In this document: one piece after another, positions 39,044 through 51,479 of the stretch
Layout: the number at the start of each line of letters is the position of its first letter
How positions within the stretch are numbered: the stretch's first letter is position 1
Source of the DNA: Diadophis punctatus similis
Taxonomy: Eukaryota > Chordata > Lepidosauria > Squamata > Dipsadidae
Assembly: GCA_023053685.1 (NCBI GenBank)
Contig: JALIGW010000001.1
Coordinates: 51,290,859 to 51,354,858, forward strand
Direction of reading: 5' to 3'
DNA length: 64,000 nucleotides
Notes under the pieces: model-generated
Database searches by the model: none
What the model was told of the DNA's origin: nothing
What the model saw: the letters and a program-made list of their open reading frames with translations, nothing else
Made by a program: the position numbers and the translations under genes

Positions 39044-39222
39044 GTGGGGGGTTGCTCCCAGTTTGGACCGGTTTTTAGAACCGGTAGCACTGGCGGCGGG
39101 AGGCTTCGCCCACCCACCCGGGACGCTTCTGCATCTGCATAGAGCCTTCTGCGCATGCACAGAAGCATCGCGCGCATGCACACGTGCAAACCGGTGGCAA
39201 AATTATTTACAACCCACCACTG
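39044..39222. mobile_element. CpG-rich hAT-like MITE, copy 7
   Basis: The 179-bp element runs from cagtggggggttgctcccag to caacccaccactg. The exact 8-bp duplication gtctctta is at 39036-39043 and 39223-39230. It carries tgcgcatgcaca next to cttc and gaag, plus several accggt words. Confidence 0.9.
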
Positions 39223-39439
39223 GTCTCTTAAATGCATGCAGGAGAAATCGGGATCAAGGTATTGTGAAGTCCTATAAAATGTCCAAACTCCAATCACTTA
39301 AACAGAGTCTACATGTCTGTATACAGATTAGATTAAAGACATTTGGCATGATACTGCCTTGACTTCTGCTTAGCAGTCTTGTGTTCTGCATGAGAGAGAA
39401 AAAGAGATATAGAAAACTATATCATATAAAACCAGAATA

Positions 39440-39990
39440 CTGATTTATTTATTTTATTTTATTTAGGATTCTTATATGCCGCCCTACTCCCTGGGGACTC
39501 AGGGCGGCGTACAACATTTGAAGAACCGCTAAACAATAGAATTTAAAAGGCATAAGAAATCTTACATACATAGGGGAGACCAAGATGAATATGTCTCAAA
39601 ACCCCGCCTGCTGGAAGAGCCATGTCTTCACGGCTTTTCGGAAGACCAGCAAGGTGGGGATGATTCGGATCTCTGGGGGTAGTTGGTTCCAGAGAGCAAG
39701 GGCCCCCACAGAGAAGGCCCTCCCCCTAGGCCCCGCCAGCCGACATTGTTTGGTTGACAGGACCTGGAGGAGACCACTCTGTGGGACCTAACTGGTGGAA
39801 GGGAAGTATAAGGTAGAATGCGGTCCCGGAGGTAACCTGGTCCTAAGCCATGTAGGGCTTTAAAGATGATGATCAACACCTTGAATTGTACCCGGAGACC
39901 AATGGGCAGCCAATGCAACTGGCGGAGTATAGGTGTTATGAGGGTGTATCTTGAAACACCCACCACAGCACGTGCAGCCGCATTTCCTCA
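39440..39990 (-). pseudogene. L2-type LINE 3' end with C-terminal coding remnant
   Basis: The minus strand reads LITPILRQLHWLPIGLRVQF, then KVLIIIFKALHGLGPGYLRD and RILPYTSLPPVRSHR, the conserved LHWLP...KALHGL...YL signature of the L2-type ORF2 C-terminus. Later codons contain stops and frameshifts. The 3' tail gtacgccgccctgagtcccc...gggcggcatataagaatcc ends in (AAAT)n at 39440-39465. This copy anchors the identification of the other L2 tails in the window. Confidence 0.82.
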
Positions 39991-39994
39991 TGTA

Positions 39995-41357
39995 ATGGCA
40001 AAAAGCTATCTAAAATTTCAGATAAAATGTTTCTCAGTCATATTCAGGCTTCCTCCATGTTCTGCACACAAAGCATGAGTTATGACATTAAGCTATGGAG
40101 CCTTCGTAGTGATGATTGCCTTCCATTTCAGTTCGAATGTGATCAGGAATTATGGATGCTTCTAAGCCTCACTCATACAGCAGGAAACCACAATTTCCAG
40201 TTATAGCTCAACAAAATAAAAAACAAACAAACAAAAAACTATTATTTCTTTTGTAATTGCCTTGTCATTGAGCATATATAAGCACATGCCGCAAAATGAA
40301 TTGTTTCTGTTTTGGAAAATGGAAGACTGGTCTTCAAGAAAAACAACTTGCCTATTTTATCATTGTTCTCTCACATTACATAACTGTTGGACTTACCCCT
40401 GAAGTCATAGGAAATTAAGAAGCTGAAAACTTTATGAATTGCAGTCTCTGCCTTACAGACATAAAACTCCAAGAGCATGCTGATGGAAACAAACTTCCAA
40501 GATTGGACTAAGTTGTAAGCCACACAGAGTTGCATAAGACGGATGGCCATATAAATCTGTTAAATATGTAAAGATTTGTTTGAATTCTAATATGCACAGT
40601 GCTAGGGAGACAGGACAGATCACTTCTAATGCCTCATTATATCTGTGCAGAACTCCCAAAAGTAAATATTTTTAACTTCCTTCCACAACATAGACAGCCA
40701 GAACTAGAATTCACTGTGGTTTCAGTGTTTTCCATAAAGGAGTCTCTGACTTGAAGCACAGGATGAATGCACTGCTTTAACTAAATAAAACCATGTTTAA
40801 CAGCAGTTCTCGGTGAGCATTGCTTTCGGGCAACTAATCTGCTGACCATGCTCATTTAAATTTAAAGTCCCTAGTTTTGCCCTTTCTCTTTTGAACACCA
40901 TTGATTCTGTGCCATATGGTGCCTCAGAGAACAAGCACAAGTCTGATTATGTAATGCCACCCTTACTTTTTCTTCTGTATATTTATATGCAGTCCACTTT
41001 CTTTATTCCGTACATCCCCCAGGGTCAGTAGGATCACTGAGAAAGCCAGACTCAGAACAACACAAAACATGATTACTCTTCTAGTTTCCCCTAAATGCTC
41101 TAGGTAGCCGTCACTTTATCCTGTGTACACCACATTCCATTACTGCCCAACCTAATAAAGACTTCTGTCACTGCAATAGCTTTTCATCTTCAGGGCTCCT
41201 TTCTCTACTCCTGATAATGCTGCCAACTCCACTCTCTGTAAATGAGCTCATGCGAACACTTAATTTTCAGCTTGTGAAAACAAACAGGCCACTGTTCAGT
41301 GCCAGAGCTTGAGGGGGTAATGTTTTGTCTTCAAAGCTTGAACAAAGCATTTGAAAT
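39995..41357. other. Intronic sequence, mostly unremarkable
   Basis: About 40490-40565 (gtaagccacacagagttgca, gatggccatataaat) resembles another decayed LINE tail. About 40800-41280 is a mixed-composition unique stretch. Confidence 0.4.
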
Positions 41358-41436
<79 letters not shown>

Positions 41437-41611
41437 GAGGGAGGGAGGGAAGGAGGAAGGAAGGAAGGAAGGAAGAGGGAGGGAGGGAGGAAAGAAAGAA
41501 GGAAGAAAGGAAGGAAGGAAGGAAGGAAGGAAGGAGGAGGAGGGAGGGAGGGAGGGAGGAAGGAAAGAAAGAAAGAAAGAAAGGAAAGAAAGAAAGGAAA
41601 GAAAGAAAGGA

Positions 41612-41667
<56 letters not shown>

Positions 41668-41668
41668 A
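41358..41668. repeat. 311-bp uninterrupted polypurine tract, (GAAA)n and (GGAA)n
   Basis: Every base from 41358 to 41668 is A or G, in blocks of GAAA, GGGA, GGAA and GAAA again. Such tracts can form intramolecular triplexes. The long frames through it (KERKKERK and its antisense SFLSFF) are repeat artefacts. Confidence 0.97.
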
Positions 41669-41669
41669 T

Positions 41670-43200
41670 TATCATACTCACTGGCCATAACTGCTGACTG
41701 AAATCAAATTATTCTCATACCATAATCAAACTACTAGATACAGTAACACTCACAGAAGCATGTACACTTATAATCCAGCTGCAAAAATAAGTGAACCTTT
41801 GCTATATCTTCATAATGCAAGCAATAAGAAAAATTAATTTTCTTGTAATTAGAGGATTATCACCTGTTTACTTTTTACTTTTGTAGCAGCATATATTATG
41901 TATTTAATAAACTGTCAACTGTTTAGTAACTGGAATTCTCTGGGTAGTGAATAGGTAAGTTAATGTATTCCTTATTACAAAATCTACTGAAAATATACAT
42001 TCACACACATAAAATATCTGTCAATTCGTTTCTACCTTTAGTTTCTCTTCAGACAATCTTTTCCCCATTTTAAAGAAAATACTTAGCAGACCAAGAGTCC
42101 ACCTACCTTGTCAGTTTATTTACTGACAGTGGTCAACTCAGTTGTCTTAGGGCATTTTATAAGTATATTCACTGATATTAACTGCCAGCTTTCAACAATC
42201 ATGTTGCTCCTTACCTCTTGATTTTGAAAGTGTGTGTGTGTGTGTGTGTGTGTGTTTTAAAAGTTATTACAAAAACAGTTTGAATCAGACTAATATATTA
42301 TTTTCCCCATATCTGCATATCAACTGACAATAACAACAACAAAAGCCTTATAACCTAGGCAAGCTTTGCCATTTTGCATTTTCACATTAAGTACAGAACT
42401 GTCTGATCTTGATTTTCCCCTGAAAAGTGCCTCCCATCAGTTGATAAAGCATTAAAACTGGGCCATGAAATCTACATTTAAAGTGTCATAACCTGCATAG
42501 AAGGCTGAAAAAGTTGAGGTGTTCACAATATTAACAGTAGGTTTACAGTGACAGATCCAATCAGAGGAGCTGAACCATCCACCAGCTCCTTTGGAAAACA
42601 TTTTTTTATACTTCAGGCCAATTTTATGTCAAAGAAGTGATTAAAAACTACTTAGTAAGAAGAAAGCAAAGGGAGTTGTCTTAATCCTAACTTTAGAAGA
42701 TAGCATTGTTACTATAACAAATATTAAGACAAAAGAACCTGGTTGTGGAATTAAGCTATTTGCAAGATTATTTTGGAAATGACCATCAAAGGAAAGACAT
42801 AACTAAGAAATAGCCCAGACAGCACTCAACAGTATAAAAGAAAGCCAGGGAAGCAATAAGACAAGATTGGAAAACAACAAAAAATTGTATCCTTCCTACC
42901 ACACCAAGATTCTCATAGAGTTATTTATAAGTACTCCCTTGCTTAAGAACAAGTCTGCTAGCTCAGCTCAAGAAAGGAAGACTCTATTTCCACCCCAAAG
43001 AGGGTTGACAAAAGACTAGGTTCACCTTCTATGTTATCCAGTAAGGTTCCTTATAGCCCTGCCTCCCATCGATTACAAGACATGGCAGAAATAGAAAGAA
43101 AAAGGCACTCAGTAATCATGCTGTGGGGACTAGTCCAAAGGCACCAGGAGAGGTCTGCCTACTCACAGGTTCTACAGTTCTACAATTATTTTTATTTCTC
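41670..43200. other. Intronic sequence with no recognised feature
   Basis: A (GT)n run lies at about 42232-42254. Otherwise unique-looking. Confidence 0.45.
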
Positions 43201-43204
43201 TGAA

Positions 43205-44090
43205 TGATATTCAATCCAAATTCGATAAACTTATGCAGGCTTGGACAATATCTGTTGATGGTAGTTGTGGTGTTACAACAACAATAAAAACAACCAATAA
43301 TGTAGGGTCTGTTAATAAAAATCAACTCATTACAGCAGCTAGAATTGCATTTGCACAAAAATGGAAAGCAGCTAAAATACCATCTGAAGGAGAAGTACTT
43401 AAGAAAATTTTGGACTGTGCTGAGATGAATAGATTGACAATGAAACTTAAAGACAAGGAAGATTCTGAATATTATAATGTATGGGTGAAATTTTATGATT
43501 GGATAGAAAATGAATATGTATAGAAATCAAATTATGATGATTTACAGAAAAGTAAATGGAAAATGAATGGGGGTAACCCTGATGACAGAATTAGATTTGG
43601 AGAAGGCAGCACTAGATTTAATAGTATATACCTAGAATAAAGAGTTATAAGTATAGATATGACATAAAAATATAATAAGTTTAAAAATGACACCGACGAC
43701 TTAAAGATGTATGGATATGTTATCAGTCGGTTAAATATAATATGTATTAGAATCAGATTCACTCAGGGAAAGGTTTAGAAGGAGAAAGAGGAAGAAGAAA
43801 GGGAGGGGAGAAGAGAGGAGTGGAGGGAAGTAGGAAGGGGGAGAGAAGGAGTAAGAAGGTAGATAGAGGAGGTGGAGATAGAGGGAAGGGAGCGTAAAGA
43901 AAATAAGAAAAACAGACTGAGAAACAGCAGCAAGAATAGATGCAAAAATAGGATGTTGAATTTTGACTGATTGAATATAAATGTATAAGTATGTATGTTA
44001 TTTTTATGTTTTTATGGTATATGCTTTGATATTTATATGGAAACTGTGGAGAAAAAAATTAAATAAATATATATGAAAAAATAAAATAAA
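43205..44090 (+). pseudogene. L1-type LINE, ORF2 C-terminus and 3' UTR
   Basis: The plus-strand frame 43233-43523 ends NQLITAARIAFAQKWKAAKI, then GEVLKKILDCAEMNRLTMKL and FYDWIENEYV before a stop. It fits the L1 ORF2 end, with its conserved W-K, A-E-M-x-x-L-T and terminal W motifs. The 3' UTR holds a polypurine stretch (about 43770-43900), typical for L1, and ends in an A-rich tail near 44070-44090. It is a 5'-truncated copy. Confidence 0.75.
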
Positions 44091-44094
44091 AATC

Positions 44095-46445
44095 AACTCA
44101 AGAACCTCTGTTGTCTATCCTTCTAAGAAGCTTGCTTTGCTGGGACTTTACATACTGGGAAGCAGTAAGAAAAATCTGCTAAACAAGCTTCTAATCTGTC
44201 ATCTCAAACATATAGATATTAACAGTATATAGAATTTAATTTTCATTTTTCTGGTTGAAAACTATTGGGCCTGATCCAACTGAACTCAACTATGCAGTTT
44301 GAAGCTTAGTAGTGGCCATGGGGAAAGATAGAGAACTAAATCAAATTTCTGTGTTTGAAAAACAGTTTCTCTGACACTGAAGAAGTTCATCCAGGAGAAC
44401 CAAAAGGGCAAGGTGCAATAATGTTTTCACTTTTTAAAATTTCTTTATAAACTAAATTCAAAAAATGAAGTAAATAAAAGAAAAAAAATGCAGAAAATTA
44501 TAAAAGAAGGGAAAAACCATGCATAAGCTGCAGAAATATTGAGTCAGAGGAAGAACATCAATTAGGAGGATTTTGAAGCAGAAACTCTACAAATTGGGAT
44601 TTCCAAGAACTCCTTCAGCAAGACCCTCCTTAGGGACGGACAATGATCCTTTATATCAAGGGCTTTATACTTCTCATAATCTGCTTTCCGTGCAGGGACT
44701 TTTTTCCATGAATGAAGAAGACTGACTGATATGCTACAAAGTGCCAGCATTCAAGCCTTGATAGCTAATTCCTTTAAAACTTTGTCCTTTTTGTGAAAGG
44801 AGTGAAGCTTTGAAGATGTAGTGTGACTTGAGAAAAATAAAAGAGCTGTCACATTGTAGGAATTGTCAGAGCAAGTTATCTGTTCAGAGCTGTCCAAGGT
44901 CCTGCAACTTCAGCTTCACTGTATCTGTCATAGTCCATAGACTCATTTCATGATGAAGAAAGAACTCTTGCCTTCCCTTTCTGAGCAGCTGGATTGCTAA
45001 AACTGGGAACTTTGATAGGCATATTCCATTTTTATAACTTTCTTCATCTAAACAAAAACACTAATTAGATCAGGTTGTATGTGCCTTTCTAATACTTGCG
45101 CAGTGCAATGTTAAGCAGATCTGCTAAGAAAAATGCTGCACTGTGTAAGTAAACATGTAATTAGGACAACATCGCCTTGCAACTCTGACTGTGACAGAAG
45201 TTGCAAAATGAAACTACTCTTCTCCTACTGTTGCCACCTCTCCCTGTAATTTGCCTCTTCACAGTACAGTTGTGTGAAAGAAAAATAATGGGTGGTATTT
45301 ACAGAAATAAAGTGAAAGGGGAATATGTAGTTTGCCTAAACATAGAATCACTCAAAGACAAAAGGAATATTTTGACCTATGCTTTTCTTCCCATCCAGTG
45401 CCATCTAAATGCTCCACGCTGCTACCTTTTTAATAGAACACTGCCTAGGCTCTATTTTCTTCAATTTTTAAGTGTAAACTGCTCCCTTTTTCTCCCCTTA
45501 TTTTTTATAAAAGAAAAACCTACTACACGTAACTGAAAGAGATGGAATCATTCCATTTTAGCTCTCAATGAGTACAGTTTAAAGTGTAGTCCACATTTTT
45601 CAGCTGTTATCCTTTTATTTGCAAAGAGCCTACTTAATAATGTTCATTCTAACAACCTCATTTATTTTCCACAAAATTAACGCAGTTTCAACTCTGATTA
45701 ATGATTTCATCTAAATGAATCAAATTAAAATTGAAAATTATATTTCAGCCAAAGGGGAAAAAATTGACAATTTCCAGTTAACAAATTATCCTTTCAAATA
45801 TTAAAAGATGACCAAGAAGAGTATGTGATAGTAATGAAATCTAGCTGGGGCTTGGGGCTTATCTAGGGTTCAGGAAGGAGTAAAAAGGAAAGCAAAGTTC
45901 TGTGCATTGTTAACATAGAATTGTCTTGGGATACCAAAATGATTTCCACTATGTCTTTGCCTGTAATGAACCCAACACTGCAATATAAAGAAATTCAGAT
46001 TTAATTAAATGGGAAATGCTGGAGTTGCAGTACTGCTAAGAAAGGATAAGCAGAACAAGTAACTTTCTTTTAACACAGCTAATCACAAATGCTGATGATA
46101 TTTAGGATAGAAAATTTTATTTAAGATAAAAATCAGATAAAATATGGAAGTTAATTTCATACATACACATGATAGCAGGCAGAGAATTTGTCTATTTAGA
46201 TAGGTTGTAAAAGCTGTATTTAAAATGCTCATAATGAGAATTCATGAAGAAAATTTTGAACGAATGGAATAGCTTTATATAAACCTATAAATTTGACAAA
46301 CTATTCAATATTCAAATTCATAATTTTTGGGATCTTGTTGGTATGAATGCTGATATAAAGGATTTTGAAATTATCACATAATGCTACATTTAACTCAATA
46401 GTCAATATAAAAGTTAAAATATAATATGTAATATAAGTACAATAA
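44095..46445. other. Intronic sequence with no recognised feature
   Basis: Unique-looking. A minus-strand frame at 44562-44750 and a plus-strand frame at 45201-45536 have no family resemblance and no exon borders. Confidence 0.45.
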
Positions 46446-46449
46446 ATAA

Positions 46450-46595
46450 TATTTATTTATTTTATTTATTTTGTCAAGCATGTATTAGATAACAGATATA
46501 AGCATAAACATAATTATGAATACATGAAATGGATACGAATAAAAAGGGGACATTAGGACAGGAACGGTAGGCACGTTGGTGCGCTTATGCAACAT
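46450..46595 (-). mobile_element. Rex/CR1-group LINE 3' UTR (reverse)
   Basis: Reverse copy of the tail at 32880-33033: tttgtcaagcatgtattaga, ggacattaggacaggaac and ggtaggcacgttggtgcgct, with the AT-rich tail at 46450-46470. Confidence 0.75.
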
Positions 46596-47020
46596 ATACC
46601 AAGTACATGTTTCTAAATATTACAATAAGCAATTTAAATCTAAAAATATGATTCTGTCTTTGTGTGTATGTGTAAGTCTATGCACTTAAAATACATGCCC
46701 CAAGTTTCTCCTTTCCTATAAAATACATTAAGGAAAATGTCTAATTATTCATGAGATCATATTGCTAATGCCGACTTGTAAAAAAAATCAATACACAAGA
46801 AAAAAATAATATGTATAAAGGCCTTATTGGTTTGACTTATGAATTTCTTTGTACAGTAGATTGGGACTTTGGAAAGAACTTCTCCCACATGTGTCCACCT
46901 GAACATTGAGATAATCTTTCGATAATCTTTCTTTCATTCTGAGAATCAAAGAATGGCTTATATAGAGTAATCTTTTTTTCGAGATGTTTATGGAGATTCT
47001 CAGTCATCCAGGTCTTTTTC

Positions 47021-47165
47021 AAGAGGCAACTGGACTTTCTGGTTTTTCTTTGAAGATGTTTCACTTCTCATTCAAGAAGCTTCTTCAACTCTAGAGCTGT
47101 AGCAGCTTCTTGGATGAGAAGCTAAACATCTTCAAAGAAAAAAACAGAAAGTCCAGTTGCCTCTT
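47021..47165. mobile_element. Fold-back element with 62-bp inverted arms
   Basis: Arm 47021-47082 (aagaggcaactggactttct and following) is the near-perfect reverse complement of 47104-47165 (ending agaaagtccagttgcctctt). The loop is about 21 bp. No coding capacity and no clear target duplication. Family not assigned. Confidence 0.75.
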
Positions 47166-47674
47166 GAAAAAAAAGCACCTTTGAATATACTTTCGAGACT
47201 TAACAATAAAAATGTGAGATGTACATTTAATGAACAAATTAATAAGAAGAAAGAAAGAATTTTTGGTGGACCTCCCATCTATAGATCAGCTTTGCCAGGA
47301 AAACTGTTTCCTTCCCAATATCTCCATCAAATGACAACTTATTTATCTCAATTGCAAAATGATGATAGGTTTTAGGATGCATTTATGTTACTCTCCTTTA
47401 CATCTTTGCAGTTTTAACTCTTATTTTTTTGGATGTTTTAGCACCTAACACATTTGGGGAGGGGGAATACAAATACCAGTGTTTGATTGGTAGATCTATA
47501 GATTTACGATTGTTATATAAATATTGTAAATATATTACACATTTACTTCTAAAAATATTCTTTTATTTCAGAATTGTTATATCTCTATAGCTAAATCAGT
47601 TCTGTTGCTATAGATATATGTACATTGAAGTTGGAATAACATCTAGAATTTTTATAACTTGTGTTATGAAACAC

Positions 47675-47726
47675 AAGCTAAGCAGGGGGTTGGATTAGAA
47701 GACCTCCAAGGTCCCTTCCAACTCTG
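47675..47726 (+). mobile_element. CR1/L3-type LINE extreme 3' end
   Basis: gggggttggattagaagacc, then tccaaggtcccttccaactc and tgctattct: the same 3' UTR as at 24239-24290, truncated to about 50 bp and merging into the microsatellite. Confidence 0.85.
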
Positions 47727-47831
47727 CTATTCTATTCTATTCTATTCTATTCTATTCTATTCTATTCTATTCTATTCTATTCTATTCTATTCTATTCTAT
47801 TCTATTCTATTCTATTCTATTCTATTCTATT
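47727..47831. repeat. (ATTCT)n microsatellite seeded by the CR1 tail
   Basis: About 21 perfect pentamer units directly continuing the CR1 3' terminal tattct word. Expansion of this pentamer from CR1/L3 tails is known from snake genomes. Confidence 0.95.
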
Positions 47832-47834
47832 ATT

Positions 47835-50470
47835 TAATATATTTACCTCTTAATAATTAGTAACCACAGTTTAATACAATGATAACCCAAACTTGTGGCT
47901 ATCTGTACATGAATTACTGATATAATAATTTAAAGACAGGAAAAGAACAAGCCTTCTATTATTTCAGTTAGTGAATGAGGTCTAGGGATTGTGTATTTTA
48001 AAGAGATCTGATAAAGGAGCCTCATGAAAATCCACATGAATACATAATAGAGGAAGGATAAAAGAATAAACAAAAAAACAGCCTGTCATCTATACAAGTT
48101 CAAAATGTGTCAGCAGTATAAATCAGGAAAGAATCCTTAAAAGGCAGGCGGGAACACTGAAGTTCCTGCTATCTGTGTAATAACATGAAAGTTGATTTTA
48201 GTTTATTTGTTTTTCCTTCACTGTTTCATAGATAGTCATCCAAAGTTAAAGGAGGGGGAGAGATATAAAGTGCATGAAAGCAAATTCACATCAGTAGAAT
48301 AAAACAAATCAGAGGGCAGTAATAAATGTCAGTGCTCTAGCAGCAAAGACGAACCACTGTTTTTCCTCATACTTAAAGTGAAATACCCAGCTGTTATCTT
48401 TGTGCCTGCAGAGCTTCCCTATTGTAGATTCAATAATACAAGAAGCTTCTTATCAGCAGTCAGGGTGACTGATTGGAGCTGTGATATGTTTAGACAATGC
48501 ACTGTGTTTAACTGAATTTACAGATGCCCCAACTCAGACCATAGTAGTAAACGCCAGAGACTAATAGGAAATTAAACATGTACAATGGACTAACTCCATT
48601 TACTCTTTCACAATGTAATGTGTTTAGTTAACTTACTCATAGTCACACTTTATCTTTTTCTCTATGGATTCGTTGGGTTATGTTTCAAATTGGTCAAAGA
48701 TTAAATCTTCCTCTCTGTTTTTTTGTCCCCCTTTTTATTGCTGAATTCCCTTATTATTTGGCACTCTTTCTTTCGCACAGATAAGCTAAATAAGATGACC
48801 CCAGGTATATATTCTTCCAAACCAATTATCAGATAGCCAAGAAATAAAACAAAAAAAAAGCATGGGAGACAGCACAGTATTAATATTAATATTAGCAAGT
48901 GTGGAACAAAAATGTTCTAAACCAAAACATATGGCTCATTTGTAATTAAAATATGAATGTTAATATAATGTTGAGTAGCATAACACATATAGAGCACTAT
49001 GGATAAAGTACAAGATCATTTTTAAGTGACTGCTGTACCTTTTTTCTCTAATTAAAATAGCTTTCATAAGAGCTTATCCTCATTTAATAAGGATATTATT
49101 ACTGAACATTATTTAACAGAACTTATATACCGTAGTACAAAAATATCTTCATCTGGCCTGCAGAAATAAATGATTTATTCTTCGATACATTCAATAATTG
49201 AATGGTAGATCCTATTGGGGTTTGTTGCTAAGAGGTTTCTTAAACTGAAAGTAATATAATAGCAAAATAGAAGACATTTAATATCCTCATGAATGAAGTG
49301 TTCATCTTATTAATATGTACTGGCTGAAAGTCTTTTTTTTATGTTATCTTCTTTGAGGAAAAATATATGATTTTAAAAAATGTGTACAAAGTACAGGTAA
49401 TCCAAGAAAATAAAACAATATAATTATTCTGTATTTTTATGAAGACAAAATAAATAAATGAAATGAAATAATAAAATAAATAAAACAAAACAAAATAACC
49501 CTTCCTGAAGGAAAGGATTTCACTCCTATGTTTTAGGATGCAAACTGATTATTTGGGAACTTTAATATTCATGCCAAAGTATCATAATCTACTGCAACTA
49601 AGAATTATATGGCAATTATGGACCTATGTCAAGGAATATCTAATTCTACCCAGAATTATACTGTCAGTGACTAATCACTATTTAAAAAGTAGTAAGGTTT
49701 AGATTAATTGAAATGCAACTTCTGTACAAAATGGATTTGGTAAGTCCTGGTACAAATACTAAAATATTCCCAAATATTCAGAGAGCTTTTCTTATCATTA
49801 GAACAAGTTAGGCTAAGAAACTCCTATTTAATCTCTGCCATGGGGAAATGACTTAACCAGTTTTGCTACTAAAAATCCTCTGCTTCTGTCCAGTGCTCCA
49901 TGGTTTTTCAAAGATCTCAAGATGATGAAGCACCACAGCAGATGACTAGAGTAATGGTGGATTAAAAAATCAGATTAAATCAGAGTCCATTTATGACTAC
50001 TGTGTGGCAGTATAGATAGCAAATATGTCTTCTTTTTTTCCCCTTGCCTCAATTGTATCAGTACGGAGATTCCCAAAAGAGTTGCTTTGGGTGATTAAGT
50101 GGCTATTATACACTAATTTCCAGGGAGGGAGAGGGAAAATGGATCTTCCAAACCTCTCTGTATCATATTTACAAGAGACTTTGCTGATAATATTGCTCAC
50201 ATCTGTTCTGACTTGGATGCTACACTGAAAGCAGATTCTAATTAGATGACTGAATCAAGTGTTTGTTCAACTTTGATAAATGAGTTTTATTTTGCTCAAC
50301 CTGAGCAAGTAGACAAGTTGCTTAGAGTGTATCCAGACAGCAAACATGATAAAATGTCGTTTCATGTTGTTCACATTTCCAACATACATTTGAAATGCCT
50401 TTATACATTCTAGATAATTTCTCTGGTGTCATATACCAATCGTTTTATAAAAAAATATCTTTCAAATCAT
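47835..50470. other. Intronic sequence with no recognised feature
   Basis: AT-rich. A-rich words such as aaataaataaatgaaatgaa at 49445-49500 suggest an old LINE or SINE tail, but no body is recognisable. Confidence 0.45.
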
Positions 50471-50476
50471 AACGTA

Positions 50477-51412
50477 CCGTATTTTTCAGAGTATAAGACG
50501 CATCTTTTTACCCCCCCCCCAAAAGAGAGTGAAAACTTGGGTGCGTCTTATACACCGAATGTAGCCCCACCCAGACACCCCCACTCTTTGATCTTTGCCT
50601 GCCAGCAATTTACCTCCTTGCAGCAAACAGCAGCAGAGCCTGATTAGCACAAGTCACTGATTATCTGCCTCCCGACACTCAGCTGATTGATTGAAGTTGC
50701 CATCAAGCCCACGCGCTAAAATGAAAGTGAAACTAAAGCTGCAGGGAGGCAAATTGCTGGAGAGAAAGGCAAAGACAGAATTTTATTTTCTTGTGCTAAC
50801 CAGACTGTGCTGAAACTGGCTGTTTGCTTTTTGCTGCAAGAAGGTAAGTCAATAACTATAAATGCCTATAGAATGTTCAAATTATTAGACTTATTTTTAA
50901 AGACTGCTTTATTATTGTTCTAGACAACTTAACAAAATGAAGAAGCTTTTTAAAATAAATGCTTGATATGAAGAGGCCAGTGCTATTGTATCTTCTTTTA
51001 AATAGCAGAGAATACTTCCAGAAAGCCACATCAATTTTAAAGATCTGTAAAAGTATAATCTGAAATGTCCTGTTTTAGTATTAAGTATTAGTATTAAAAT
51101 AAAACAACTGAATTCAACCCTGACTTAGTCATGTTTGGAGTAGATCTATTTAAATAATTGGGAGGAATTAGTGTGATTACATTTAAGAAATTTTCTGGGA
51201 TTAATATACTGCCATAATGTACATTTCTCCAATTCTTTGCTATTTCTATGGGTCAGACACACATGCACAGAAATACACAGCAAACAGTGTATATCATCTG
51301 TGCTGTTTGCTGTTTGGCAAATTGCTGGGAGGCAGAGGCCTTTTTTGTTTTCCTCCCCCAAAACTAAGGTGTGTCTTATACTCCGGTGCGTCTTATACTC
51401 CGAAAAGTATGA
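50477..51412 (-). mobile_element. TA-flanked inverted-repeat DNA transposon, long form, copy 3 (inverted)
   Basis: The ends ccgtatttttcagagtataa and cttatactccgaaaagtatg are inverted, with TA outside. The interior 50875-51400 is the reverse complement of 12960-13500 at high identity, for example cagcaaacagtgtatatcat against atgatatacactgtttgctg. The short frames shared with copy 1 are repeat sequence, not a recognised transposase. Confidence 0.82.
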
Positions 51413-51479
51413 TAATGTAAATTTCAATTCTTTTAATCACATATTTTCTCATTGATCCATCTGTATATTATAACCAAAG

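Noticed and set aside
41296..41697. Long open frames on both strands rich in KERK or SFLS
   Set aside because: They are translations of the pure purine repeat and have no stops only because of its period.
44562..44750. Minus-strand 62-residue frame
   Set aside because: No recognised family, no matching splice sites with ESRRG phase, no repeat support.
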